From NCBI GenBank assembly GCA_964432205.1, contig CAYSMK010000001.1, positions 186,001 through 250,000 of the forward strand: a DNA stretch of 64,000 bases, in the 5' to 3' direction. Positions 1 to 7,601 of this stretch are shown piece after piece. The position numbers and the translations under genes were made by a program. Under the pieces are notes generated by a model. That model saw nothing but the letters and a program-made list of their open reading frames with translations, made no database searches and was not told the DNA's origin. Source of the DNA: Geomobilibacter sp964432205. Lineage in GTDB: Bacteria; Desulfobacterota; Desulfuromonadia; Geobacterales; DSM-12255. Position 1 is the stretch's first letter. Every line of letters begins with the position of its first letter.

Positions 1-1
1 G

Positions 2-643
2 ACGGTGAACTTCGCCAACACGGCCACCGTGGAGGACGTGGAAAAGGTCTACCGCCTCGCCTACCAGACCGGCTGCAAAGGGGTCACCATCTACCGTGAC
101 GGCTCGCGGGACGAGCAGGTCCTCTCCACCGGCAAGAAGGAGGAGAAGGTGGAGGAGAAGGCGGTCCAGGTCGACGACAAGCGGGTCTTCAAGCGGGACC
201 GTCCCAAGGCGCTCAAGGGGTGGACCTACCAGATGCAGACCGGCTGCGGCCCGCTCTACGTCACGGTCAACGAGGATAAGAGCGGCCTCTTCGAGCTCTT
301 CACCACCATGGGCAAGGCAGGCGGCTGTGCCTCCTCCCAGGCCGAGGCGATCGGCCGGATGGTGTCGCTCGCCTGGCGGAGCGGGGTACAGGCGCGGCAG
401 GTGATCAAGCAGCTCCTGGGGATCTCCTGTCACTGTCCGGCCGGCTTCGGGGACAACAAGGTCCTCTCCTGCGCCGACGCGGTAGCCAAGGCGATCCAGG
501 CCCACATGCACGCCGCCGGTTACGATACTGGCCTGGAGGCCAAGGCGCCGGAACGGGGCGCCTGCCCAGAGTGCGGCGGGATCGTGGAGCACGAGGGAGG
601 ATGTGCGGTCTGCCGGGTGTGCGGGTATAGTGAATGTGCTTAG
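2..643 (+). CDS. nrdJ: Adenosylcobalamin-dependent ribonucleotide reductase, C-terminal part
   Basis: This is the 3' end of a class II (vitamin B12-dependent) ribonucleoside-diphosphate reductase, which makes deoxyribonucleotides in the cytoplasm without needing oxygen. The reading frame is open to the left edge, so the N-terminal catalytic barrel lies outside the window. What remains includes the conserved NFANTATVEDV and TGCKGVTIYRDGSR stretches that end the barrel, a Lys/Glu-rich linker, a domain with GGCASSQAEAIGRMVSLAWRSG, and a C-terminal cysteine cluster (CPECGG, CAVCRVCGYSEC). That cluster resembles the zinc-ribbon and redox tail common in this family. A strong hairpin terminator follows within 25 bp. 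The identification is firm from the tail alone; substrate preference cannot be read from it. Confidence 0.9.
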   Translation, partial: TVNFANTATVEDVEKVYRLAYQTGCKGVTIYRDGSRDEQVLSTGKKEEKVEEKAVQVDDKRVFKRDRPKALKGWTYQMQTGCGPLYVTVNEDKSGLFELFTTMGKAGGCASSQAEAIGRMVSLAWRSGVQARQVIKQLLGISCHCPAGFGDNKVLSCADAVAKAIQAHMHAAGYDTGLEAKAPERGACPECGGIVEHEGGCAVCRVCGYSECA

Positions 644-665
644 GATGTGATGTGGTGTAATGGGA

Positions 666-692
666 AGGCCCGCAGCGATGCGGGCCTTTTTT
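666..692 (+). terminator. Intrinsic terminator after nrdJ
   Basis: A perfect 8-bp GC-rich stem (AGGCCCGC / GCGGGCCT) with a 6-base loop is followed by six T residues. It lies 23 bp after the nrdJ stop and separates that gene from the toxin-antitoxin promoter. Confidence 0.9.
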
Positions 693-712
693 CGGACCGA
701 AACATTTAGTAC

Positions 713-735
713 AAATTCACCCTAAAGGTGAATTT
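713..735 (+). promoter_or_regulatory. Palindromic operator candidate of the HigBA-like module
   Basis: A perfect 9-bp inverted repeat (AAATTCACC / GGTGAATTT) with a 5-base spacer lies just upstream of the predicted -35 box. It is the obvious candidate binding site for the helix-turn-helix antitoxin encoded downstream, since antitoxins of this family usually repress their own promoter. Binding is inferred. Confidence 0.55.
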
Positions 736-740
736 AAATA

Positions 741-768
741 TTGATTTTTTTCCTTGAAACGATACAAT
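741..768 (+). promoter_or_regulatory. Sigma-70-type promoter for the toxin-antitoxin operon
   Basis: TTGATT at 741-746 and TACAAT at 763-768 are separated by 16 bp, 12 bp before the toxin start codon. The palindromic operator candidate abuts it on the upstream side. Confidence 0.55.
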
Positions 769-780
769 AGGACCAGATAA

Positions 781-1077
781 ATGCGATTCCTCTTCAAAAA
801 GAAAAAACTTGAAGATCTTTACATTGAGGAAAAGGGTGCACACAAATATCCGGCAGAGGTGATAGACGCTTTTTTCGAGGCAATGGCCGTCATCGCGGCA
901 GCTCATGACGAACGCGACCTCTATGCCCTGAAAGGTTTTCACTTTGAAAAACTGTCGGGCGACCGCAAGGGAGAATACTCACTTCGCCTCAACAAACAGT
1001 TTCGCCTGATCGTCACCATTGAAAAGGATACCGACGGAAAGTTCGTCCTGGTAATCGACATCGCGGATTACCATTGA
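781..1077 (+). CDS. higB: HigB/RelE-superfamily toxin
   Basis: A 98-residue protein of the RelE/ParE superfamily, HigB (plasmid maintenance system killer) branch. These toxins are ribosome-dependent mRNA endonucleases. Family features seen are a short basic protein, the ALKGFHFEKLSGDRKGEYSL segment (compare the usual 'L.GDR.G.YSIRIN.QWRI' core) and a closing strand FVLVIDIADYH. The ATG has an AGGA ribosome site. The stop codon lies 14 bp before the antitoxin ATG, giving the toxin-first order typical of higBA. It is probably autoregulated through the palindrome at 713-735. Target specificity cannot be read from sequence. Confidence 0.82.
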   Translation: MRFLFKKKKLEDLYIEEKGAHKYPAEVIDAFFEAMAVIAAAHDERDLYALKGFHFEKLSGDRKGEYSLRLNKQFRLIVTIEKDTDGKFVLVIDIADYH

Positions 1078-1091
1078 GAAAGGAAGTATCG

Positions 1092-2240
1092 ATGGAAAGG
1101 AAACTCCAGCCGGCACGGGCGACAGCGCCAGGACGGATACTGACACGGGAATTGGAGGCCCGCGGCTGGACCCAGAAGGACCTGGCCCGGATCATGGGCC
1201 GGCCGCCCCAGGCGATCAACGAGATCGTCAAGGGGACCAAGCAGATAACACCGGAAACCGCATTGGAACTGGCCGAAACCTTCGGCACGTCCCCCGAATT
1301 CTGGACAAATCTGGAGGCACAGTACCGGCTGACGTTGGCCAGACGTGTGAAAGACATCAAGGAAATCGCTCGGAAGAGCCGGCTTTACACCCTTGCACCG
1401 GTGAGCGAACTGCTGAAGAGGGGCTGGATTGCGGCCGGGGCCTCCTTCGATGAACTGGAACAGGCGGTGTTCGCCTTCATGGGAGCGTCTTCGCCCGAAG
1501 AGATGGGGAAGCTGGCTGTCAGCTTCCGCCATGCCCGGCAACGGGGACCGGAACTCGGCGCCCAGATCGCCTGGGTGCGACGTGTCGAGCAGGTGGCCGC
1601 CCACCGAAGCAAAGCAAGGTTCGACGCGACAAAACTGGAGCGGATGCTCCCCGATATCCTTGCCTGCGCCGCCAAGGTTGAAGATGTGGCCCACGTCCCC
1701 AGTCTTCTCGCCGATGCCGGGGTGCTTTTCATCGTGGTTTCCCACCTGGAGAAGACGTACCTGGACGGTGCCAAGCTCATCTGCGGCAACACCCCCGTGA
1801 TCGCCCTCACCCTCCGCTACGACCGGATCGACTCATTCTGGTTCACCCTCCTTCACGAACTGGCGCATATCGTTCTCAAGCACCAGGGAAGCTACCTGGA
1901 CAACCTCTACGAGCCCGACCACGTGGATGGCGAGGAGAAGGCCGCCAACCGGCTCGCCGGCGAATGGCTCCTCGATCCAAAGGGGTTCAAGTCCTTCGTC
2001 AAGGAGACACACCCCTACTTTTCCCGTTCCGCGATAACCGGCTTTGCGTCGAGCCAGGGACGGCATCCCGGCATCGTCCTCGGCCGGCTGCACCATGAGA
2101 AGCTGGTGGATTACAAGAACCTGCGGGGGATGCTGGTGAAGGTGAGTCCGTTTCTTGGGGACTGGGTGGATAGGGTTTGGGGTTGTTCGTGCCAAGGTGT
2201 AGGCACGGCAGTATATAACCCAGCTAATGATTGCGTATAA
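1092..2240 (+). CDS. higA: HigA-type antitoxin fused to an ImmA/IrrE-family zinc peptidase
   Basis: A 382-residue protein. Residues about 15-75 form an XRE/HigA helix-turn-helix (LTRELEARGWTQKDLARIMG, then PPQAINEIVKGTKQITPETA). The C-terminal half is an ImmA/IrrE-type metallopeptidase with the zinc motif HELAH (His255, Glu256, His259). The N-terminal domain should neutralise HigB and repress the operon. The peptidase domain resembles enzymes that cleave phage-type repressors, so controlled self-cleavage is a plausible release mechanism, but that is inference. I chose the ATG at 1092 because it has an AGGAAG site. A TTG at 1074 would overlap the toxin stop and lacks one. The gene lies immediately upstream of the ubiquitin-like cassette. 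Confidence 0.82.
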   Translation: MERKLQPARATAPGRILTRELEARGWTQKDLARIMGRPPQAINEIVKGTKQITPETALELAETFGTSPEFWTNLEAQYRLTLARRVKDIKEIARKSRLYTLAPVSELLKRGWIAAGASFDELEQAVFAFMGASSPEEMGKLAVSFRHARQRGPELGAQIAWVRRVEQVAAHRSKARFDATKLERMLPDILACAAKVEDVAHVPSLLADAGVLFIVVSHLEKTYLDGAKLICGNTPVIALTLRYDRIDSFWFTLLHELAHIVLKHQGSYLDNLYEPDHVDGEEKAANRLAGEWLLDPKGFKSFVKETHPYFSRSAITGFASSQGRHPGIVLGRLHHEKLVDYKNLRGMLVKVSPFLGDWVDRVWGCSCQGVGTAVYNPANDCV

Positions 2241-2302
2241 AATGCGTTAATGCAGGCTTGACACTTGTTTCTTTCTGTCGGGCCGTCAATTGGTGGGTCG
2301 TC

Positions 2303-3052
2303 ATGGATATGAAGGCATTTGATGCATATAGCTTAAAGGCACGGTACTATCCCACGGTCATAGTCATTGCACCACTCTGCTTGATGATACTTTCTATCGC
2401 CTCGGACAAGTGGGATATGCTAAAGAGCGTCGGCGTTGCTGTGGTGTCAACACTGGGATTGGCCTTTGTCATGGATCAAGTGGGTCGTGACCAAGGTAAA
2501 AATAAGGAAGCGGCTCTTTTCCAGACTTGGGGAGGCAAGCCAACAACGCGCATTCTTCGCCACCGAGACTCTTCCCTCGACAGAACAACGCGGGAGAGAT
2601 ATCACAGCAAGCTGGCCGGCCTAGTGGAAGGGATCAAGATACCAACGGCACAGCAAGAGGCTGAAGATCCCAATGCGGCAGATTCGATTTACGATTCCTG
2701 CGTTGCGTTTCTACGATCGCAAACGAGAGACGTAATAAAATTCCCCCTCGTTTTTCAGGAGAATACAAACTACGGGTTCCGGCGAAATCTATGGGGCATG
2801 AAACCAGCCGGTATTGTCATTTCATTTATCGGCGCTCTGGCATGTTCAGCACTGACGGTATTGCATTTTTTGGCGAACAAGGAAGAATGGCTGGTGGCGG
2901 CAATATGCGGCGTGGTCTGCATTATTCTGCTGGTTCTATGGGTATGCCGATTCACACCATCCTGGGTAAAAACAACCGCTGACGAATACGCGAGACAACT
3001 TGTGTCAACGTGCGACTCGCTGAGGGTGCACAAACAAGGCGGCGCATCGTAG
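2303..3052 (+). CDS. Four-helix membrane protein of the ubiquitin-like cassette, candidate effector
   Basis: No named family is recognised. The 249 residues contain two hydrophobic helices near the N-terminus (about residues 14-33 and 41-59), a cytoplasmic-looking charged region of about 100 residues, and two more helices (about 170-192 and 198-217). A short soluble tail ends in HKQGGAS. The two-helix-plus-soluble layout recalls SLATT-like and other membrane effectors of bacterial conflict systems. The di-glycine two residues before the end recalls an unprocessed ubiquitin-like C-terminus. Both comparisons are inference. It is the first gene of the cassette, 14 bp ahead of the hydrolase gene. 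I chose the ATG at 2303; the upstream extension shows no ribosome site. The composition is less GC-rich than nrdJ, consistent with transfer. Confidence 0.75.
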   Translation: MDMKAFDAYSLKARYYPTVIVIAPLCLMILSIASDKWDMLKSVGVAVVSTLGLAFVMDQVGRDQGKNKEAALFQTWGGKPTTRILRHRDSSLDRTTRERYHSKLAGLVEGIKIPTAQQEAEDPNAADSIYDSCVAFLRSQTRDVIKFPLVFQENTNYGFRRNLWGMKPAGIVISFIGALACSALTVLHFLANKEEWLVAAICGVVCIILLVLWVCRFTPSWVKTTADEYARQLVSTCDSLRVHKQGGAS

Positions 3053-3066
3053 CGAAAGGAGAACCT

Positions 3067-4227
3067 ATGTCAAAGAAGATAACATTCTATCAAGTCGACA
3101 ATGGTGCGAGCGTGCTGGTTACGCTCGATGACAAGTCTCACATGCTACTTGATATTAAGCAGAAACCGGAAAACGATGCAACAGACGATGACAAGACCGA
3201 GGATGTACATGCGTCCCTTCTGAAGACGTTGCCTACGCGCGATGGGAGAATGCATCTGACGGTATTCGCGCTCACTCACGCTGATCTTGACCACTGTCAG
3301 GGATTCAGCCGCGTCTTCTTCTATCCCGGGCAGGACGAAAACGATGATGAGTTGATTGGGATAGATGAGCTCTGGGTCACAGCCGAAATCTTCAACGAGA
3401 AACTCTCAGGGCCAGCCAAAGATGTGCAAAAAGAGGCTCGACGACGACTCAGGCTGTGGTCTGACAAGGACAAACATGCCGATGCCGAAAAGCCCGGCAA
3501 TATGATTGTCGTGTTTGGACGGAGTGATAGTGAAGACCTGGAGCACTTGCCCGCAAGCCGACATCCGGGAGCAGGGACAGTTGTCACATCCATCGCGGGG
3601 CAGAAACGATCAGACCTTGAAGTGTTCGTTCACTGCCCGTTCAGCTACCTTCTCGACAATGATGAAGTACTTCGGAACGACACGTCCTTGATTCTGCAGA
3701 TGCTTATGAAAAATGGTGATTCCAAAGCCGCCTTGCTAATTGGGGGAGACGCCGGGTGCAAGGTATGGAAGACCGTGTACAACAGATCACACAAGGAGGG
3801 CAATGCAGGCCGGCTTGAATGGGATGTGTTCTTCGTGCCGCATCACGGCAGCTATAAGTTCTTCACCGAGAAAGAGCACGAAGAGGGCCGAGACGAAGCC
3901 GAAAAAAGGCCAGCAGAACCCTCGATGGGCATCCTCGCGGCAGGGCGAGAAAAAGGATGGCTCGTATGTTCCAGTCGTCCAGTGAAGGAGGCAAACTACG
4001 AGGATAAGGACCCACCGCATATTGAGGCGGTCCGACATTACCGTAAATGTGCGGTGGACCTTGGCGGCAAGGACCATTTCGTCTGCCTCATGGAGAATCC
4101 ATCAGGAACAGACCCGAGTCCGTTTGTCCTTCGGCTAACTCCGGGAGGTCTTCAGAAGATCATTCTAGGCGCACCATCCATTTCGATAGGTGGTAAAGCC
4201 ACCTCTCAGCCCAGTCGGTGGGGATAA
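3067..4227 (+). CDS. ComEC/Rec2-like metallo-beta-lactamase-fold hydrolase
   Basis: A 386-residue soluble protein of the metallo-beta-lactamase fold, closest in layout to the C-terminal hydrolase domain of ComEC. The first metal motif is HADLDH (His71, Asp73, Asp75, His76). Later come LLIGGDAG (the usual third metal-ligand region) and FVPHHGSYKFF (a His-His-Gly motif typical of ComEC-like members). Relatives act on phosphodiesters, so a nuclease or nucleotide hydrolase is plausible; the substrate is unknown. The ATG at 3067 has a GAAAGGAGAA site. The stop is one base before the ATG of the E2-E1-JAB gene, so the two are almost certainly co-translated. The tail contains SIGG and ends in Trp-Gly, which may matter because the neighbour could join C-terminal glycines to targets. 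Confidence 0.85.
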   Translation: MSKKITFYQVDNGASVLVTLDDKSHMLLDIKQKPENDATDDDKTEDVHASLLKTLPTRDGRMHLTVFALTHADLDHCQGFSRVFFYPGQDENDDELIGIDELWVTAEIFNEKLSGPAKDVQKEARRRLRLWSDKDKHADAEKPGNMIVVFGRSDSEDLEHLPASRHPGAGTVVTSIAGQKRSDLEVFVHCPFSYLLDNDEVLRNDTSLILQMLMKNGDSKAALLIGGDAGCKVWKTVYNRSHKEGNAGRLEWDVFFVPHHGSYKFFTEKEHEEGRDEAEKRPAEPSMGILAAGREKGWLVCSSRPVKEANYEDKDPPHIEAVRHYRKCAVDLGGKDHFVCLMENPSGTDPSPFVLRLTPGGLQKIILGAPSISIGGKATSQPSRWG

Positions 4228-4228
4228 G

Positions 4229-6346
4229 ATGAGCGCAAAGGCAGAACATCCTGAAACCGCGGGGTGGCCACCGAATGATCTGATTCAGAGTATAAACGCA
4301 TTTGGACAGCTGCCGTACGTCCATGGTGACGTTTGCAGTAAGTTCATTGAGGAAGGTGGCGTTGTTCGTTTAAGTATTCGCGTTGACCTTCCCGCCAAAG
4401 GGCCAGTCTATGACATACGGGCTGTTGAACCCATTGCTATTGAGCTCCCTCTCGGTTTCCCAAAACGCCACCCTCGTGTGTTCCCGATTCGAGTGGATTT
4501 TCCTGCGGTGCCCCATCTTACTCGGCGACCTGGCGAAAGGTTTGGCGAGATTTGCCTGACACGCCGGCCTACTGCTGACTGGTGGCACGGCAAGACTCTT
4601 GAAGACGCTATTCTTGCGACCTACCGATGGCTAACGGACGCCGCCGCAGGCGAACTGGTCAAGAGCGACGATCCGTTCGAGCCCCTCATCGTTGACGTGA
4701 GGAACCCTGTCGTAGAAGCAGACTTCGAAGTAGCCCGGGCGGAGGCCAGAAAGCATGATGGTGTGTGGGACACTACGGCGCGACAGATTGCTTTACCCGA
4801 TACGACGGCGGTTCGGCTCGTTATTGGCCCAGGAGAGGTGCCTACTCGTTTATGGTATCAAACAGTTCCGCAGGCTACGCCATGGATCGTTGTCCCAGTC
4901 GACCTTGATGGTGTGCTTGGCCTCGCTGCGGTCGTAGGGCTCGATGCGCAAAAGGTGCGTTACTGGATCGAGAAGGGCGGGGAAAGGAGTAACCGTGTTC
5001 TTGCAGTCTTTGGCGTTAAGCGACCAAAGCTGGTCATGGGGCAGGCTGAAGCAGAGGAATGGGTCGCTTTCGACTTTCACCGGCAGCACCATAACGAGGG
5101 GTGGAAAGTTACCTCGCACCTCGTCCTTAGAAAATTTGACCAAGATCTCGCAAGGTTAGTGTCCGGGCTTGTTGAAATCTCAGAATCTAAGAAAGTGTTG
5201 GTCGTTGGCGCGGGAGCCCTAGGGTCAAGTGTTTGCGATTCACTAGCAAGGAGTGGAGCAATACATTTGACAATCGTGGACAACGACGGTCTACGGCCTC
5301 ACAACCTTGCCCGCCACACTCTGACGGGGCAGGAGGTAGGGCATGCAAAAGCACTTGCCGTTGCCGAGCGACTGAATGGGATATTCGCGGATGAGCAGGT
5401 GGCCGTGGGCATGTGCAAAAACATTCTCGATCTACCCGATGAAGAACTCAAGGGCCTCCTGAACAGGGTTGACTGCATTCTTGACTGCTCAGCTTCTGTA
5501 GCCGTGCAACACAGGCTTACGGCGATCAAGGGACTCCAAGTGCCTTTGGTGTCAGCGTTCCAGATTCTTGCAGGACAGGGGACTGTTATACTGGTAGAAA
5601 ACTCCGAGGGACATGGGCAAGCCGACGCAATCGAAGCGGCCATGATGATGAGAGAACGTAAGGACCCGATCGTCGCCGGTTGGCTCACCGAGAAGACCAA
5701 TTCCCCCCTCTCGCTTGGGGGCGGCTGTAGTTCCGGATCCGCCCGAATACCAGATACACGTGTCAAGATTGGAGCCGCATGGGTGGCTGACGCTGTTCTT
5801 TGTTGGCTCGCATCGAATGAATGGCCCGTAAAACCAATGTACGGCATTCAAAAGAATTTATCAGCACCCAATCCCAGAATAACAACAGAGTGGAAACAGG
5901 TTGAGATAGAGCCAATCGCTGAGGCTGCAGGCGGCTGGCGCGCGTTCGTGCTCACATCTGTCATCGATGAATTGAACCGATTTGCGCAAGAGGCTGGGAC
6001 AACCGAAACTGGCGGAATACTTGTTGGGCGAGTGAATCGACAGTCGAGGATGTTCTATGTATGTGAAGCTTGGTCGTCTCCACCTGACAGTGAGAAATCT
6101 TCTGTGGGCTTCACTCGTGGGCGAAGGAAGCTGGCCAGCAAACTTGCGATGCTGGAAGCCAATTCCGGTGACAACCTAACATACGTAGGTGAGTGGCACG
6201 CTCACCCTTTCATGTCCGGGTCACGGATGAGTGCTCGCGACTCCGCAACAGCAAAGGAGATGGCGGAAAAACTCTCACGTGATCGTATTCCGGCGCTCTG
6301 CGTGATAACCGATCGCAATCGCCATGATATCCATGTTGTTGAATAG
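4229..6346 (+). CDS. E2-E1-JAB fusion protein (ubiquitin-like conjugation and deconjugation enzyme)
   Basis: A 705-residue tri-domain protein. Residues about 15-150 are E2-like (UBC fold), with a candidate catalytic Cys109 in GEICLTRR followed by WWHGKTLEDAI. The centre is a ThiF/E1 adenylation domain with GxGxxG at Gly327-Gly332, an acidic DNDG, the HNLARH stretch and a candidate catalytic Cys500 in GGGCSSGS. The C-terminus is a JAB/MPN peptidase with Glu593, His657-x-His659, Ser668 and Asp671. Together it could adenylate a C-terminal glycine, carry it as a thioester, transfer it, and cleave the conjugate. Cap2 and Cap3 of type II CBASS do similar jobs as separate proteins, but no nucleotidyltransferase is present here. 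The ATG at 4229 has a GGTGGGG site. The spacing between the second His and Ser of the JAMM motif is eight residues, one more than usual. Confidence 0.88.
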   Translation: MSAKAEHPETAGWPPNDLIQSINAFGQLPYVHGDVCSKFIEEGGVVRLSIRVDLPAKGPVYDIRAVEPIAIELPLGFPKRHPRVFPIRVDFPAVPHLTRRPGERFGEICLTRRPTADWWHGKTLEDAILATYRWLTDAAAGELVKSDDPFEPLIVDVRNPVVEADFEVARAEARKHDGVWDTTARQIALPDTTAVRLVIGPGEVPTRLWYQTVPQATPWIVVPVDLDGVLGLAAVVGLDAQKVRYWIEKGGERSNRVLAVFGVKRPKLVMGQAEAEEWVAFDFHRQHHNEGWKVTSHLVLRKFDQDLARLVSGLVEISESKKVLVVGAGALGSSVCDSLARSGAIHLTIVDNDGLRPHNLARHTLTGQEVGHAKALAVAERLNGIFADEQVAVGMCKNILDLPDEELKGLLNRVDCILDCSASVAVQHRLTAIKGLQVPLVSAFQILAGQGTVILVENSEGHGQADAIEAAMMMRERKDPIVAGWLTEKTNSPLSLGGGCSSGSARIPDTRVKIGAAWVADAVLCWLASNEWPVKPMYGIQKNLSAPNPRITTEWKQVEIEPIAEAAGGWRAFVLTSVIDELNRFAQEAGTTETGGILVGRVNRQSRMFYVCEAWSSPPDSEKSSVGFTRGRRKLASKLAMLEANSGDNLTYVGEWHAHPFMSGSRMSARDSATAKEMAEKLSRDRIPALCVITDRNRHDIHVVE

Positions 6347-6376
6347 TTCGCGGGATATTAAAGTGACAGTTGAAAA

Positions 6377-6580
6377 ATGGAATGTATCGCCGGATTGCCT
6401 TATGGACCTTGTCGCTGTGGGCAGCATACTGATTGTTCAAAGTCTAGGGGTGTGGTCAACGGCAATCATTTTCCTTTCCGAGTTGCCTTGGCTCTTTACC
6501 GCATGCATCGTTTCGTTGTGCATTACGCGCGGGAGCGTTCCTGCGATTCCTTCAGTCACCACGAAGTGATGGAGGTGTAA
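6377..6580 (+). CDS. Possible small cysteine-rich ORF between the fusion and second hydrolase
   Basis: A 67-codon ORF starts with ATG 31 bp after the fusion gene and stops one base before the next GTG start, so its position would suit a co-translated gene. It has Cys residues in CIAGLPYGPCRCGQHTDC and a basic, His-rich C-terminal half. There is no good ribosome site, no recognisable fold, and no di-glycine end, so it is not an obvious ubiquitin-like modifier. A competing 81-codon ORF with hydrophobic stretches (6324-6569) overlaps it in another frame. Either could be spurious; the 236-bp gap may instead be leader sequence. Confidence 0.25.
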   Translation: MECIAGLPYGPCRCGQHTDCSKSRGVVNGNHFPFRVALALYRMHRFVVHYARERSCDSFSHHEVMEV

Positions 6581-6581
6581 A

Positions 6582-7511
6582 GTGACTACAAGCTTCTACC
6601 TCTTTGATGTAGACCATGGCCAGTGCGCTGCATTGAGGCTTCCAAACGGTAAATGGTGCGTATTTGACGCTGGGTGCACCAATAGCTTTTCCCCGATTAC
6701 CTGGATCGCCAGGATGTCAGAGCAGTCCGCCCCTCGAACACTCCTTGGATTGGCGGCTGCCATTCCTCAACTGTTTTCAATCTACAAGGCGACAATCAGC
6801 CACTTTCACGGTGACCACCTCGATGATTACGAAACACTTTTTCGATATACGCCATCCTTCATGAGGACTGTTGCTGGGTACGACCAACAGTATCTTGATG
6901 ATTGCTACTCAACATGCAGCGACAAATCGTTGCCGAAGGTGTTTGTTTTTGAGAACTCGTATTCCAGTTCTTTTGGAGGAGTACACTTTCCAGACTACGG
7001 CGGGGTAACCATTCGCGAGCTTTCGCTTCCTGCAGGTGTTGCGAGAGGACTAGGGGGGAGTGCCAATAGCCGTGTGAATAATGCCAGCGTCGTAACGCGT
7101 ATCAACGTATATGGCAACTCGATTTTGCTTTGCGGCGACATGGAGAAGAAAGGTTGGGAGGCGATTATCAAGGATACTGGCAACTATGGGCAACAATGGC
7201 GACCATTTTTGAGCAGCATAGACATCCTTGTTGCGCCCCACCATGGACATAGATCGGGATACTCAGTGGATCTGTTGAATCTAGCGCGCCCGGCCGTGGT
7301 TCTTGCGTCGGTTGTTTCAAAAGACGAATACGTTGATTCCCGCTACTCCCAGACGCCAGTCAGAGGTATTACAGTCGATAATAATCCGTACTCGTGTATT
7401 ACTACCCGAAAAATGGGACACATAAAGATCGATATTTCGCGACCAACTGACGCACTCCAGATAACAAAAGGGAAGAGAACGTGGTCGTTCGGGACAGATG
7501 CATTGCGCTGA
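6582..7511 (+). CDS. Second metallo-beta-lactamase-fold hydrolase of the cassette
   Basis: A 309-residue protein with a metallo-beta-lactamase fold. It opens with SFYLFDVDHGQCAALRLPNG, like the 'DVGqGda..i' start of ComEC-like hydrolases. The metal motif is HFHGDH (His74, His76, Asp78, His79), followed by SILLCGDMEKKGW and VAPHHGHRSG. The GTG start at 6582 has a strong GGAGGTG site. It differs clearly from the first hydrolase in length and motif (HxHxDH against HxDxDH), so the two are not recent duplicates. It is the last gene of the cassette; nothing codes for 940 bp beyond it. Phosphodiester or nucleotide hydrolysis is plausible; the substrate is unknown. Confidence 0.82.
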   Translation: MTTSFYLFDVDHGQCAALRLPNGKWCVFDAGCTNSFSPITWIARMSEQSAPRTLLGLAAAIPQLFSIYKATISHFHGDHLDDYETLFRYTPSFMRTVAGYDQQYLDDCYSTCSDKSLPKVFVFENSYSSSFGGVHFPDYGGVTIRELSLPAGVARGLGGSANSRVNNASVVTRINVYGNSILLCGDMEKKGWEAIIKDTGNYGQQWRPFLSSIDILVAPHHGHRSGYSVDLLNLARPAVVLASVVSKDEYVDSRYSQTPVRGITVDNNPYSCITTRKMGHIKIDISRPTDALQITKGKRTWSFGTDALR

Positions 7512-7601
7512 GATCTCTGGGTCCGGTAATACCTGCCTGTCGTGCCAGGCCTGCAATACTGCAATTAGCACGATGATCAATGCTGGTTCATCCCAACCCG
7601 A

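Noticed and set aside
6377..6580. Ubiquitin-like modifier for the E2-E1-JAB protein.
   Set aside because: The ORF has no beta-grasp character, no di-glycine end and no ribosome site. I list it only as a weak small ORF.
2303..7511. Type II CBASS assignment for the cassette.
   Set aside because: No cyclic-oligonucleotide synthase (nucleotidyltransferase) gene is present; only the conjugation and peptidase parts are shared.
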